A stretch of DNA of 64,000 nt, taken from assembly GCF_049739465.1 (NCBI RefSeq), contig NZ_JBMHHY010000037.1, positions 41,935 through 105,934 on the forward strand, in the 5' to 3' direction. This DNA is from Embleya sp049739465 (lineage in GTDB: Bacteria; Actinomycetota; Actinomycetes; Streptomycetales; Streptomycetaceae). Of the stretch, positions 18,111-29,888 are shown piece after piece. The position numbers and the translations under genes were made by a program. A model generated the notes under the pieces. That model was not told the DNA's origin, ran no database searches, and saw nothing but the letters and a program-made list of their open reading frames with translations. Each line of letters opens with the position of its first letter. Position 1 is the stretch's first letter.

Positions 18111-18806
18111 GGGCAACGCTTTCCGTTCCTGGTCGTCCTGATGGTGCCGGTCGTCCTGGCTGTGCGACCTGCTGGGTACGTACTGGGGCGTGGGGCTCCG
18201 TTGTGCGCTCCACGCGCGCTGATCGACTGTTTTGATCGCCAGTCGTCAGAGGTTGATCGATTCATTGCGTTTCGGTACGTCGATCGCTTCAATCGCTTCA
18301 TCCAGGGTGCACCACACGCGCGTGATCGACCGCCACAGCGGTGGTCGAATCGACCGGTGCTCCCGAAATGTCGTCCCGTCGGGATCCGGGGGACGGGCAC
18401 CCGTCGCGCGCGTGGGTTCCGCTGCGCGCAGGTGTCGGCGAACGGAGGAAGGCTCGCGCGCCGCCTGCGTAGCATAGTGCGCCTGCGGCGCCGAAACGTG
18501 CCTGCGGCCCACCCCGCCTGTGCCGAGTCGGTGCCGCGTTTGTGCCGAGGTCGGCCGACTCGATCGTTGACTCTGTGTCGAATCCGACTCGGCCGTTCCG
18601 TCGGCATGTGCCCGGATTCTCCCGTGCGTTGTCACTGTGGGCAATCGCCGTATGGTGTCGCAGTTGTTCCGCACCGGGTGCGGGACCTCGGCCCCCGACG
18701 CTGTTAGGCTGGTATCCCGTGGACTTGGTGGGACTGTTCCGGGCCCGCATCGGCCCAACAGCGTCCCCTTCGAAATCCCCTCCATCCAAACCACGGGAGC
18801 CCCTCC
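18111..18806. other. Divergent promoter region between GH15 and pyrG
   Basis: About 700 bp with no gene that can be supported. It separates divergent genes and so carries both promoters. A TAGGCT hexamer at 18705-18710 is a possible -10 for pyrG, with only a weak -35 (GGGACC at 18682). A GGGAG Shine-Dalgarno at 18795-18799 precedes the TTG start. No attenuator-like hairpin with a T-run is obvious. Confidence 0.45.
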
Positions 18807-20489
<1,683 letters not shown>

Positions 20490-20527
20490 CCCCGGGCCGC
20501 CGGCGCTCGACCTGACCGGCAACCCGA

Positions 20528-20565
20528 AACAGCCACCCGCCCGGAGACCCGGGCGGGTGGCTGTT
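20528..20565 (+). terminator. Intrinsic terminator of pyrG
   Basis: A perfect 17-bp stem (20528-20544 pairs with 20549-20565) with a 4-base loop AGAC, 38 bases after the pyrG stop, followed by the short pyrimidine run CTCTT. Its right arm GGGCGGGTGG also appears next to the inverted pyrG copy. Confidence 0.88.
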
Positions 20566-20640
20566 CTCTTGCCCGGACCGCCGCAACACCGCAGCACCGG
20601 GGCACCGCAGAGCGTCGACCGTCGTCCTACCGCGCCCGGA

Positions 20641-21021
20641 TTTCGCCGCTATCGACCGGGCTTGGCGGACTTCTCGCATCTGGAGATCGTCTTTCGCTTC
20701 CACCTCACCGATCCGACCGACCTGAACCTCGGCGCCTGCCGGCCTCGGGACAACCCGGACTGGCCGGAGGTCGGGATCTTCGGCCACCGCAACATGCGGC
20801 GCCTGAACTGGCTGGGGGTATCCCGTTGCCGCCTGGTTGCGGTCGACGGCCTGGACCTGCACGTCGAAGACCTCGATGCCGTGGACGGGACACCCGTACC
20901 GGACGTGAAGCCGTGGTTCGGTGAGATGGGTCCGCGCGGACCACAGCATCAGGCCGACTGGACCACCGTCATGCTCCGCGACTACTTCGCGCAGCAGCCC
21001 CGGAGCAACGGCAGCCGGTAG
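20641..21021 (+). pseudogene. 5'-truncated TrmO (TsaA-domain) tRNA methyltransferase gene
   Basis: The last ~126 codons match the C-terminal two thirds of the TrmO/TsaA family, which uses SAM to N6-methylate t6A37 of tRNA-Thr. Visible landmarks are GLADFSHLEIVFRFHL, GACRPRDNPDWPEVGIF, LDAVDGTPVPDVKPWFGE and RDYF near the end. The N-terminal ~50 residues, including the usual start and the first SAM-site strand, are missing. The open frame simply continues back into the pyrG terminator. The cut falls between pyrG and the rhs gene and fits an insertion or rearrangement boundary. Confidence 0.7.
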
Positions 21022-21475
21022 CCGACCACCCGGGTCGGCACCTCCGGGCCGACCCTCCGAACCCGGGCGCGCTCCAAGCCGAAACCGGCCACCCGCTCGA
21101 ACGTCGGGTAGCTAGCTTCTCGGTGTCGGAACGGTCGTCATGTCAGCGCCCGACAAGCGGTGCTCGGGGTCGAGTACCCGGTGGGGAGTGCACCCTGATC
21201 CGGGGGCGGTGGGCCGCCCGATTTCGACGGAGCGCGCCGCCACTCCCGCAGACCCGAACGTCCCGTGATGTCCGCAGTGTTCCCGACCGTGCGGCGACCG
21301 TCGGGGAAACGTGGGATGAAGCCCTTCGCCAACCATGGCGCTTGTTGGTGCCAGGTCCCCAGGATCGAAACCGCGTCGCTTGCGGCGTGTGGGGTCCGGG
21401 GAGGACCGGACGTCGCGATGCCCGGACCCGGGATCCGGGATCGCGGCTTCCGCCGTGGCTCGTGGGGGGCCGGCG
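21022..21475. other. Leader region of the rhs gene
   Basis: About 450 bp with no supported gene. The rhs frame stays open upstream to 21335, but that part lacks secretion-signal character. A G-rich stretch (GGGGGG, 21464-21469) before ATG 21476 could serve as ribosome binding site. No promoter is clear. Confidence 0.4.
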
Positions 21476-24400
21476 ATGGTGATTCGTGCACGTGTGGGGT
21501 TGGTCGGGGTCGTGATTCCGGCCCTGTTGTCGGGACTGCTGTCGTCGTGGGCCGCGACCGCCGACGATCGGTCCACGCCCTCCCGATCCGGTGCGTTGCC
21601 ACCGGGCGTGGTCTCGGTCGCGCCGACCGCGCCGCCGCCGCTGCCGAACACCCGGACCGAGGCCAAGCCGGGCGAAGCCCTGTACGAGGCGCGCGAGCGG
21701 CTCAAGCGGTCGGTCGCGGAACGGGAGAGCCCGCCGGCGCCCCCGTCGGCTCCGGTGGCGATGAGCGACGCGCTGCGGGCCAACGAGAGTGCGCTGGAGC
21801 GTCGCGGCGCGGTGGTGGACACGCCCAACCCCGATCACCTCGACATCGCGCGTCCGCCTCGCGTCGAGAAGGGGCCGCGACTGGCCGAGTTGCCGCTCGC
21901 GAAGGACGGCGCCAACGCGGACCTGCCACGCGCCGACCCCGCTCAGGAGAAGGCACCGGCACCGGGGAAGGTCTCACGGCCGACCGAAGCCGCAGCCCCA
22001 CGCACCGGTGCGATCGCCGCGGACAAGGTCTACGGCGCGCAGTACGCGAGTCCTTCGGCGTTCACGGTGGACCCGACCTACGCCCAACGCGGCTACGCGT
22101 GGGTGACCATCACCAACGACTCGAACTTCACCTGGCCCGCCGACTCGCCAATCCGGCTCTCCTACCACGTCTACCGGCCCAACGGAACGATCTACAACTT
22201 GGTCGGCCTCTCCACCCCGCTGCCGATCACCTTGGAGCCCGGGCACTGGCTCCAGATGAGCACCGTGGTGGAGCAGTTGCCCGCCGGAGCTTTCAAGATC
22301 GTGTGGGATCTGCTCGATGGAGGCTCGTGGTTCACCGAACACGGTGTGCCGGGAGTGACCTGGGACATCAACCTGCCCCACCAACCCCCCTCGGCCCGCG
22401 CCTACACGCCGACCGACGGGAGCACCCAGTCCACCCTGGACACCTCGTTCTACATCGGCGTATTCGGCGACGACACCCAACCGATCGACATCGAGTACGA
22501 ACTGTGCGCGCAGGGCGGATCGAGCGGGCCGCAGCCGCAATGTCGGGACAGCGGCTGGCTGCGCGTCGGCACACCCACGCAGAGTTTCTCGATGTCCCAT
22601 CATTGGACCCCGCCATCGGGCTGGATCCTGTGGAACACCACATACCGCTGGCGTGTGCGGGTCCGGGACGCCGCCGCGACCACCCCGTGGAGCGGACAGG
22701 CAAGCCTGACCACCATCGTGCAACCCGTCGAGGGGCTCGGTCGCCTCGGCGTCGACCCCACCTCGGTCGACGCGGCCGGCGTCGGCCTGTTCCGCGGCAA
22801 CTACACCCGTCGTGAGATCGACATGGCGATTCCCGGGCGCGGACTGCCGCTACAGATCGAGCGGATCTACAACAGCGCCAACCCGACACGCGGGGTGTTC
22901 GGCCAAGGCTGGTCGTCCGTACTGGACATGCGGTCCGCCACCGAGGCCGACGGTTCGGTGCTGATCACCTACGCCGACGGCCGCCGGGTCCGCTACGGCC
23001 ACAACCCGGACGGGGGATACGTCGCGGCATATGGCGAAGGCAGCGGCGCCGAAGTCTCCGGCCCGAACGAGGTGCGGATGGAGGACGGCACCAGATACCT
23101 CTTCAACGCCAACGGCAGGCTCACCACGATCGTCGGCGCGAGCGGCCAGGCCCAGTTCCTGACCTACGACACGCAGGGCCGGCCCGCCTCGATCCGCGAG
23201 GGCTTCGAGTCGTGGTCGCGCACGCTGTACTTCGGTTGGGTCGACGGCGGCATCGGCTGGGTGGCCACCGGCCCCAACGGCGTCGGGAGCGCCCGTTGGC
23301 AGACCTACAGCTACCAGAACGGCTACCTCGCCGGCACCTGTGAGGCGACCAACTGGTGCCACTCCTACCGATACGGGTACGCCCAACCCCCCGACAGCAT
23401 CGCCCGCATGGTGTACGTGGAAGGAACCCGGCCGGGCATCGGGACCGAAATCTTCTACACCGGCGACTACGTCGGCTTGGTGAAGTTCGCCGACGGCGCG
23501 GCGTGGACCTATGTACGCGGCCCGGGCCGATCGGCCAACGGCGCATTGGTCGTCAAGGTACACGCACCGAACGGGCTCGTCACCCAGTACGAATTCGATG
23601 CCAGAGCCTCGCTCTGGTATCGGTGGACCGGGGAGAACCCGACCCCGTCCACGACCAAGGTCTGGGGATACGACGCCTTCGGCCGGCCGTCGTCCACGTT
23701 GGACGAGAACGGCAACGTCACCGAGACCTACTGGGGCAACGGGCGCGCCACCGACCACAACACGTACCGCGACGCCAACACGATCGTCAACACACACCTC
23801 GTCTACCACCTCGGGCTGCCCAACGACCCATGGAACGGCCGGCTGGTCGGAACCCAGGACGCGAACGGTCACAAGACCTCGTACAGCTACGAAACCGCCG
23901 ACTCCGGAAACGAGTTCGTCGGCCTGGTGGAGTCGAGCACGGCTGCGGACGGCGGCGTCACCAGACGCACCTACACCTGCGTGAACCCCGAGCCTCGCCC
24001 ACTCGTGGTGAACGACCCCGGGGCGCCCCTGGCTTCGCTGCAACCATGCGGCCTGGTGCGCAGTGTCACCGACCCGGACGGGCGGGTGACACGCTACGAG
24101 TACAACCGGTTCGGCGATCAGACTCGTGCCATCTCGCCGAGCGGTCAGGTCACCGACGCCTTCTACGACGATCTGGGCCAGGCGGTGCGCCGCGTCGTCG
24201 ACGGCGTCGAGACCACCTACACCTACGACGCCGTCGGCCGGGTCGCGACGGTCACCGACGCCGCCGTCACCAACCCGATCTCCGGAGTTCGCCACCAAAG
24301 GCACGTCCGCAACCTCTACGACGGCGACGGCAACCTGACCGAGCGCCGCGACACCGACCTCACGCCCTACGCGTCCGGGGGCGACGTGGCCCGCGTCACC

Positions 24401-27400
24401 GCCTACAAGTACGACGTGCGGGGCCGTCGGACGGAGGAACTGCGGGACGGGCAGACCGTCGGATACACCACCTACGGGCCGATGGGCGAAGTGCTCACCA
24501 GCATGGAGCCGAACACCAACACCTACTCCTTCACCTACGACTCGTTCGGCAGGCTGTCCGAGACATGGCTGCGCCAGTACACGGAGCCGGGCACGCGCAC
24601 CGAACGTCCCGTACGGATCGAGGCGCGCGCGTACGACCCGGTCGGGCGACTGACCTTCCTGGGCGACTCGATGAACCGCTGGGTCACCTACGGCTATACG
24701 ACCGACGACCTGCGCCTGACCGAGACCCTCACGGTCTATCACGACCCGGTGACCAATCAGTCCCGGGACATACCACTGCGCACCCTCACCTACGACCGGG
24801 CCGGCAACGTACTCACCGACGTCAAGGGCGGCGGAGACACCAAACTGGTGACGGCGCTCGGGTACGACGACGCAAACCGCAACATCGCCACGACCATCGA
24901 CCCGGGTGGCGTCAACCGGGTCACCACGACCGCCTACAGCAAGGCCGGGACGCTGCTCCGGACCGCCCGCTCGGACGGCCGTGACGAGGTCGACCGCAGC
25001 ACCCACATCTACGACGCGCGCGGCCGACTGACCGCCACCGCGACGCGGTCCAAGCGGGCGCCGGCGGATCCGGGTTTGCTCACCTCGTTCCGGCGGGACA
25101 CGGCGGGCCGGGTGTTGTCGACCACGGATCCGCGTGGCACTCCGCCGATCGGCTCGACCGATCCGCCCGACGCGCGATTCACCACCGATCAGACCTACGA
25201 CGTCCTCGGCCGGGTGAGCACCATCACCGGGCCGCCGATCCCGGTCGAGGACGGTGCCGGCGGTCCCACGCGCTCGGAACGCCCAGTGGACACCCGCGGC
25301 TACAACACCTTCGGCGAACTCACCCACACCCGGGACGCCCTCGGCCGGGTGACCACCACCGTCTACGACGTGCGAGGCCGACGTATCAAGATCGTCCACC
25401 CGCAGGTCACCAACCCGGACGGGTCGACGGTGTCGCCGTCCGAATCCTGGTGGTACGACGACGCAGGCAATCCGACCGCGTATCAGGACCGGTCCGGCCA
25501 GGTCACCCGGACCGAGTACGACAACCGCAACCGCCCGTTTCGGGTCACCCTGCCCCCGGCCGCGGACAAGGCGGATCCGTATGTGGTGACGACCGTTCGC
25601 GACGATGCGGGCAATGTGCTCTCGCAGCGCGATTCGCTGGGCGCACAGCAGTTGTGGACATACGACGGCATGGATCGCATGCTGACCTCCGCCGTCACCC
25701 AGCGCGGATTCGGCGGGCAGGTCAAGCAGTTCGTCACCGGCTATCGCTACGACGACCTCGGCCGGCTTCTCGAGGTCACCTCTCCGACCAAGACCCAGTC
25801 CACCCGCTACACCTACAACGCCGCCGGCGACAGGTTGACCGAGACCGTGGCCGGACACGGTTCGACGAGGTACGAGTACGACCCCGTCGGCCGGTTGACG
25901 AAGACCGTCGATCCGGTGGGACGCTCCCGCGAGAGCCGGTTGGACTTCGACGGGACGGTGTCCTCGGTCGTCGACACCGGCGCGGACGGGTCGTCGATCG
26001 GCGCCGAGGAATACACGCGCGACGCGGTGGGCAACGTCACCCGCCTGAATGTCCTGCGCGGCGGGAGCATCGGCTGGACCTCGCGGTACCTGGAGTACGA
26101 CGCCGAGAGTCGCCTCACCTCGCTGCGCGAGGGCGTCGCCGACCCGACCGTGCCCGGCCAGACCACCACGTTCGGGTACGACCCGGTGGGCAACCGGGTC
26201 CGCACCACCGACCCGCTCGCGCACTCGACCTACACCGCGTACAACGCGTGGGACCTGCCGAGCACCCGCACCGAACCTGCCACCGCCGCGCAACCGGCGC
26301 CGGCCGATCGTACGTGGAACACGTCCTACGACGCGGCGGGGCGCACCACCACCGCTGTCGAACCGGGCGGGGTGGTCCGCAAGTTCGAGTACGACCGGCT
26401 CGGCCGTACCGTGCGCGACAGCGGCACCGGAGCCGACCGGGCGGCGGAACGCACCTTCAGCTACGACGCGGCCGGTCGCGTCACCGGAAGCCGCAGCGGC
26501 AACACCACGACGCTGTACGAGTACGACGACCGCGGGTTGCTCACCACGGCGAGTGGTCCGGTGATCGGGCGCACCGTCTACGCCTACGACGACGACGGCC
26601 GGGTGACCAACCGGGTCGGGCCGTCGGCCGTGGACGGCGTGGGCTGGAGCTACGACAGGTCCGACCTGGCGACCGTGAGCGACACCATGTCCGGCATCCA
26701 GCGCACCTACACGCACGACGCGGCGGGCCGCACGACCGGGGAGGAACAGAAGCGCGGGATCAAGCCGTTGGCCACGCGCGCCTACACGTACGACCAGGCC
26801 GGTCGACTCGACAGCGACACCGTGCGCGACCCGGCGGGTGGGGTCACCGCCAAGCAGTCGTTTCGCTGGGACCTGCAGGGCAATCTGGTCGGCAGCAAGA
26901 CCGAGGGAGCGCTCGCCGGCACCAAGTCACAGGACTACACCTACGACTTCGCCGGTCGACTGACCAGCGACTACGACCCGGCAGCGGGGACCGGCACCGA
27001 CTACACCTGGGACGCGGTCGGCAACCGCACCGCCGCCACGAAGTGGGAGGGGACCCCGGACAAGCATGTCGCCACCGGCGGCAGCAGCTTCAGCTACGAC
27101 GAGCGCAACCGCATCACCCGGGCGACCGACCCCGCCGGCGGCACCACCGACTACACGTGGCGGCCCACCGGCACGCTCGCCTCGACCACGAACCGCACCG
27201 TCGGCAAACCCGTTGTCACCACCAACCAGACCTTCGACGCGTTCGCCCGACTGATCGGCGACGGCACGTCCGCCTACACCTATGACGCGTTCGATCGATT
27301 GACAAGCGAGAAGAACACGGCCGCCGGGTCGGGGCACACCTTCGGCTACACCGGATTCGACAAGGAGCCGGCCACCGACGGTCAATGGTGGTTCTCCCGG

Positions 27401-29674
27401 GCGGGCAGCACCGTACTGGGCGCGCGCAACGGCGCCCCCGACGTGACGTTCGCCGCCGGCTCGGGCGGCGGCCTGCCGAAGTCGGCCGCCGCGGACCCGG
27501 GCGCCGCCGCGACGTACGGCGTGCTGGCCAACGCGCACCACGATGTCGTGGCGCTCACGGACAGCACCACCGGCGCGGTCAGCGGGTCGCGCGCGTTCGA
27601 CGCGTTCGGCCGGGTCACTGCGTCGACCGGGGTCCTGGCGCCACTCGGCTTCCAGGGCTCGTGGACCGACGAGAGCACCGGGCGGGTCCAGGCGCAGGCC
27701 CGTTGGTACGACCCGAAGACGGGTTCGTTCGCGTCGGGCGACACGGCGTCCGTCCCCTTCGTCGGTGCGGCGTCGACCAACCGCTACACCTACGCCGAGG
27801 GCAACCCGACCAGCAGGTGGGATCCCAGCGGCCACTTCTGGGGCATCGACCTGGGCTTCGACCTCGAAGACGTGGGCCACTTGGCCTCGGCGGCGCTGCA
27901 CAACGTGCACGCCCGGGAGCTGGTCAACGCGGTGGGCCGCGAGACCGAGCAACTCGCGCGATCGGCCGGCGGTGGTGTGGCCTCGGGAGCGGTGAGCGCG
28001 GGCCGCCAGGCGGCCCGGGTCGTGAAGAGCGCCGCGTTCCGCAACGGTGTGCGGTTCGCGATACGCGGACTCGGCGGCGCGGTCGAGGCGATCGCGCTAC
28101 CGGAGGAACTGGTCATCGGCGCGGTCGTCTTGGTCGTCGTGGGTGGCATCGCGCTGTACGTCGTGATCAACGCGGACGGTACGGGCACGCCGGTGGAGGA
28201 CGGCCGCCGGCGCGATCCGCTCCCGCAGCAGGCACCCGGTGGCGACACCGGGCCAAAGGGGCCGAAGAGCCAGGAAAAACCGGTCGACGCCACCCCCACA
28301 CCGCCCGCGGCGCCGAGCGTGGTCGGCAGCTACACGGGCCGGACCTCGAACACGGTCTCGACCGTCACCAAGTGGTTCGACTCGACGTTCGCCTACACCC
28401 GCACCGACTGGTACCGGCTCACCGTCGTCCACCAGTGGAACCGCTGGTCCGACGGCACCGAGACCTGGGCCGGCACAGGGTGGGCCAAGCAGCACTGGTG
28501 GCGCACGGTCGCCCAGCCGCTCATCGACCTGAAGCACGGCGTCCACGTCGCCGTCAACCCGACCCCGAGAACCGCGACCGCCCCGGCCTTGCCCATACAG
28601 GCCCCACCGAGCGGATCCTGCGGCGCCGGCGGCCCGATCAGCGCCTGCGGCGACGGCATCGGCACCGGCTCCGCACGCCCACACTCCCTCGGCCGCTGCA
28701 CCGGCAACTTCGACCCCACCGACGCCATCCAGGCATGCCGGACCGCCGACCCCCCGAGCTCCCCCGCCGACCCCAACACCCGACTCGAACCCTGCAAGAG
28801 CACCACCGGCGCCGGCGCGGCCTGCGGCAACCCCGACCCGGCCTGCCACAGCTTCCCCACCGACACCCGAGTCCTCCTCGCCGACGGCACCCACAAACCC
28901 ATCCAGGACATCAAGCCGGGCGACAAGGTACTCGCCACCGACCCGGCAAGCGGCCGATCCACACCCCGCGAAGTTCTCAAGACCTTCACCACCGAAAACG
29001 ACAAAGACTTCGCCGACATCACCGTCAAAACCGACCAGGGCAACGCCTCCCTCACCGCCACCACCAACCACCCATTCTGGGCCCCGGACCTGAAGCAATG
29101 GGTCCACGCCGGCAACCTCGCGCCGGGCCGCTGGCTGCAAACCTCGCAAGGCACCTGGGTGCAGGTCGACGCGGTCCGCACATTCCACCATCGGCAGCGC
29201 ACATATGACCTCACGGTCGATATCGACCACACGTACCATGTGCTCGCGGGGTCTGCTCCAGTTCTTGTTCACAACTGCGGCGGCCATATGCCGGGTCATG
29301 CCGAATCGTGCATGTGCAACGGCATCGGCGACGACATCATCCTTAAAGATATCCCTGCCGCCTACGGCGAGGACGACACTGGTGGCGGCAACCACATCGG
29401 CAGCCGAGATATCCACGGAGTATTGGCATCCGGCGACGACCAAATGACTGAGACTGACATCCAGGACCTTGTCGCCAACGCGGATCAAGTTCTCTGGCAA
29501 GGGAGCGGGGGAAGTCTTGCGAGGGTCTATCTCAGGCGGGCTGCGCATGGAAAATATGATGCTGTCATCCGGAGGTTCGAAGACGGTGGGCCGATCACCA
29601 GTTTTCGAAATCTGACGGAGTCGTCGTACCAGAAGCGGTTGAATGATGGAAGGTGGTATCACCCGAATGGTTGA
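21476..29674 (+). CDS. Giant secreted Rhs-repeat polymorphic toxin with pretoxin HINT domain
   Basis: A 2732-residue protein. ATG 21476 gives a Sec-type signal peptide (residues 1-27, MVIRARVGLVGVVIPALL then WAATA). A DUF6531-like entry segment lies at ~450 (MAIPGRGLPLQIERIYNS). It is followed by some 1500 residues of YD/RHS repeats (YDAxGR, YEYDxxGRL) that form a toxin-encapsulating shell in this family. The RHS core signature lies at ~2055-2120 (GRVQAQARWYDPKTGSFASGD, NRYTYAEGNPTSRWDPSGHF). A hydrophobic span follows at ~2212-2232. A HINT protease-like domain runs from C2457 (PTDTRVLLADGTHKPI) to VHN2600-C2601 and could self-cleave to free the last 131 residues, the toxin. That tip lowers in G+C and is not a family I can name; its end (YDAVIRRFEDGGPITSFR) loosely suggests an RNase of the BECR fold. 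The gene sits in an island between pyrG and the NUDIX gene. Confidence 0.92.
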   Translation: MVIRARVGLVGVVIPALLSGLLSSWAATADDRSTPSRSGALPPGVVSVAPTAPPPLPNTRTEAKPGEALYEARERLKRSVAERESPPAPPSAPVAMSDALRANESALERRGAVVDTPNPDHLDIARPPRVEKGPRLAELPLAKDGANADLPRADPAQEKAPAPGKVSRPTEAAAPRTGAIAADKVYGAQYASPSAFTVDPTYAQRGYAWVTITNDSNFTWPADSPIRLSYHVYRPNGTIYNLVGLSTPLPITLEPGHWLQMSTVVEQLPAGAFKIVWDLLDGGSWFTEHGVPGVTWDINLPHQPPSARAYTPTDGSTQSTLDTSFYIGVFGDDTQPIDIEYELCAQGGSSGPQPQCRDSGWLRVGTPTQSFSMSHHWTPPSGWILWNTTYRWRVRVRDAAATTPWSGQASLTTIVQPVEGLGRLGVDPTSVDAAGVGLFRGNYTRREIDMAIPGRGLPLQIERIYNSANPTRGVFGQGWSSVLDMRSATEADGSVLITYADGRRVRYGHNPDGGYVAAYGEGSGAEVSGPNEVRMEDGTRYLFNANGRLTTIVGASGQAQFLTYDTQGRPASIREGFESWSRTLYFGWVDGGIGWVATGPNGVGSARWQTYSYQNGYLAGTCEATNWCHSYRYGYAQPPDSIARMVYVEGTRPGIGTEIFYTGDYVGLVKFADGAAWTYVRGPGRSANGALVVKVHAPNGLVTQYEFDARASLWYRWTGENPTPSTTKVWGYDAFGRPSSTLDENGNVTETYWGNGRATDHNTYRDANTIVNTHLVYHLGLPNDPWNGRLVGTQDANGHKTSYSYETADSGNEFVGLVESSTAADGGVTRRTYTCVNPEPRPLVVNDPGAPLASLQPCGLVRSVTDPDGRVTRYEYNRFGDQTRAISPSGQVTDAFYDDLGQAVRRVVDGVETTYTYDAVGRVATVTDAAVTNPISGVRHQRHVRNLYDGDGNLTERRDTDLTPYASGGDVARVTAYKYDVRGRRTEELRDGQTVGYTTYGPMGEVLTSMEPNTNTYSFTYDSFGRLSETWLRQYTEPGTRTERPVRIEARAYDPVGRLTFLGDSMNRWVTYGYTTDDLRLTETLTVYHDPVTNQSRDIPLRTLTYDRAGNVLTDVKGGGDTKLVTALGYDDANRNIATTIDPGGVNRVTTTAYSKAGTLLRTARSDGRDEVDRSTHIYDARGRLTATATRSKRAPADPGLLTSFRRDTAGRVLSTTDPRGTPPIGSTDPPDARFTTDQTYDVLGRVSTITGPPIPVEDGAGGPTRSERPVDTRGYNTFGELTHTRDALGRVTTTVYDVRGRRIKIVHPQVTNPDGSTVSPSESWWYDDAGNPTAYQDRSGQVTRTEYDNRNRPFRVTLPPAADKADPYVVTTVRDDAGNVLSQRDSLGAQQLWTYDGMDRMLTSAVTQRGFGGQVKQFVTGYRYDDLGRLLEVTSPTKTQSTRYTYNAAGDRLTETVAGHGSTRYEYDPVGRLTKTVDPVGRSRESRLDFDGTVSSVVDTGADGSSIGAEEYTRDAVGNVTRLNVLRGGSIGWTSRYLEYDAESRLTSLREGVADPTVPGQTTTFGYDPVGNRVRTTDPLAHSTYTAYNAWDLPSTRTEPATAAQPAPADRTWNTSYDAAGRTTTAVEPGGVVRKFEYDRLGRTVRDSGTGADRAAERTFSYDAAGRVTGSRSGNTTTLYEYDDRGLLTTASGPVIGRTVYAYDDDGRVTNRVGPSAVDGVGWSYDRSDLATVSDTMSGIQRTYTHDAAGRTTGEEQKRGIKPLATRAYTYDQAGRLDSDTVRDPAGGVTAKQSFRWDLQGNLVGSKTEGALAGTKSQDYTYDFAGRLTSDYDPAAGTGTDYTWDAVGNRTAATKWEGTPDKHVATGGSSFSYDERNRITRATDPAGGTTDYTWRPTGTLASTTNRTVGKPVVTTNQTFDAFARLIGDGTSAYTYDAFDRLTSEKNTAAGSGHTFGYTGFDKEPATDGQWWFSRAGSTVLGARNGAPDVTFAAGSGGGLPKSAAADPGAAATYGVLANAHHDVVALTDSTTGAVSGSRAFDAFGRVTASTGVLAPLGFQGSWTDESTGRVQAQARWYDPKTGSFASGDTASVPFVGAASTNRYTYAEGNPTSRWDPSGHFWGIDLGFDLEDVGHLASAALHNVHARELVNAVGRETEQLARSAGGGVASGAVSAGRQAARVVKSAAFRNGVRFAIRGLGGAVEAIALPEELVIGAVVLVVVGGIALYVVINADGTGTPVEDGRRRDPLPQQAPGGDTGPKGPKSQEKPVDATPTPPAAPSVVGSYTGRTSNTVSTVTKWFDSTFAYTRTDWYRLTVVHQWNRWSDGTETWAGTGWAKQHWWRTVAQPLIDLKHGVHVAVNPTPRTATAPALPIQAPPSGSCGAGGPISACGDGIGTGSARPHSLGRCTGNFDPTDAIQACRTADPPSSPADPNTRLEPCKSTTGAGAACGNPDPACHSFPTDTRVLLADGTHKPIQDIKPGDKVLATDPASGRSTPREVLKTFTTENDKDFADITVKTDQGNASLTATTNHPFWAPDLKQWVHAGNLAPGRWLQTSQGTWVQVDAVRTFHHRQRTYDLTVDIDHTYHVLAGSAPVLVHNCGGHMPGHAESCMCNGIGDDIILKDIPAAYGEDDTGGGNHIGSRDIHGVLASGDDQMTETDIQDLVANADQVLWQGSGGSLARVYLRRAAHGKYDAVIRRFEDGGPITSFRNLTESSYQKRLNDGRWYHPNG

Positions 29675-29852
29675 AATGAATTCTGATCCGACATGCTGTT
29701 TCTGTTACGGCGTAATTCGGAGCGCGGAAGACCCGTTGGCAATGCGAATCAGGGTCGGCTTTCTGATCGGCGATGCCAACCAAGTTCTTTATGCGCACTC
29801 GGATTGCTTCCGAGCTCGGCTGCACAGGGATATCGACTTCTGGTGGGAGTAA
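29667..29852 (+). CDS. Small Cys/His-rich protein, candidate immunity to the Rhs toxin tip
   Basis: A 61-residue protein starting at ATG 29667, 8 bases before the end of rhs, so it is translationally coupled (an ATG at 29676 is an alternative). It has CCFCYG near the start and YAHSDC later, a likely single zinc site, plus SAEDPLAMRIRVGF. This recalls small CxxC...HxxC proteins common beside actinomycete toxin genes. Position, overlap and a low G+C shared with the toxin tip argue for immunity; direct evidence is lacking. Confidence 0.65.
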   Translation: MVEMNSDPTCCFCYGVIRSAEDPLAMRIRVGFLIGDANQVLYAHSDCFRARLHRDIDFWWE

Positions 29853-29859
29853 GAAAAGG

Positions 29860-29888
29860 CCACCCGCCCGGGGGGTGTGGGCGGGTGG
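29860..29888 (-). terminator. Terminator-like hairpin between immunity gene and pyrG copy
   Basis: A 10-bp stem CCACCCGCCC (29860-29869) pairs with GGGCGGGTGG (29879-29888) around a 9-base loop. On the minus strand it is followed by CCTTTTCTTA, a good T-tract, so it terminates minus-strand transcripts. One arm comes from the pyrG-like coding sequence and the other matches the right arm of the real pyrG terminator. Confidence 0.6.

Noticed and set aside
22850..26716. A 1288-codon open frame antisense to rhs
   Set aside because: Repetitive Val/Gly/Arg translation mirrors the YD repeats of the real gene; no start signal or family motifs.
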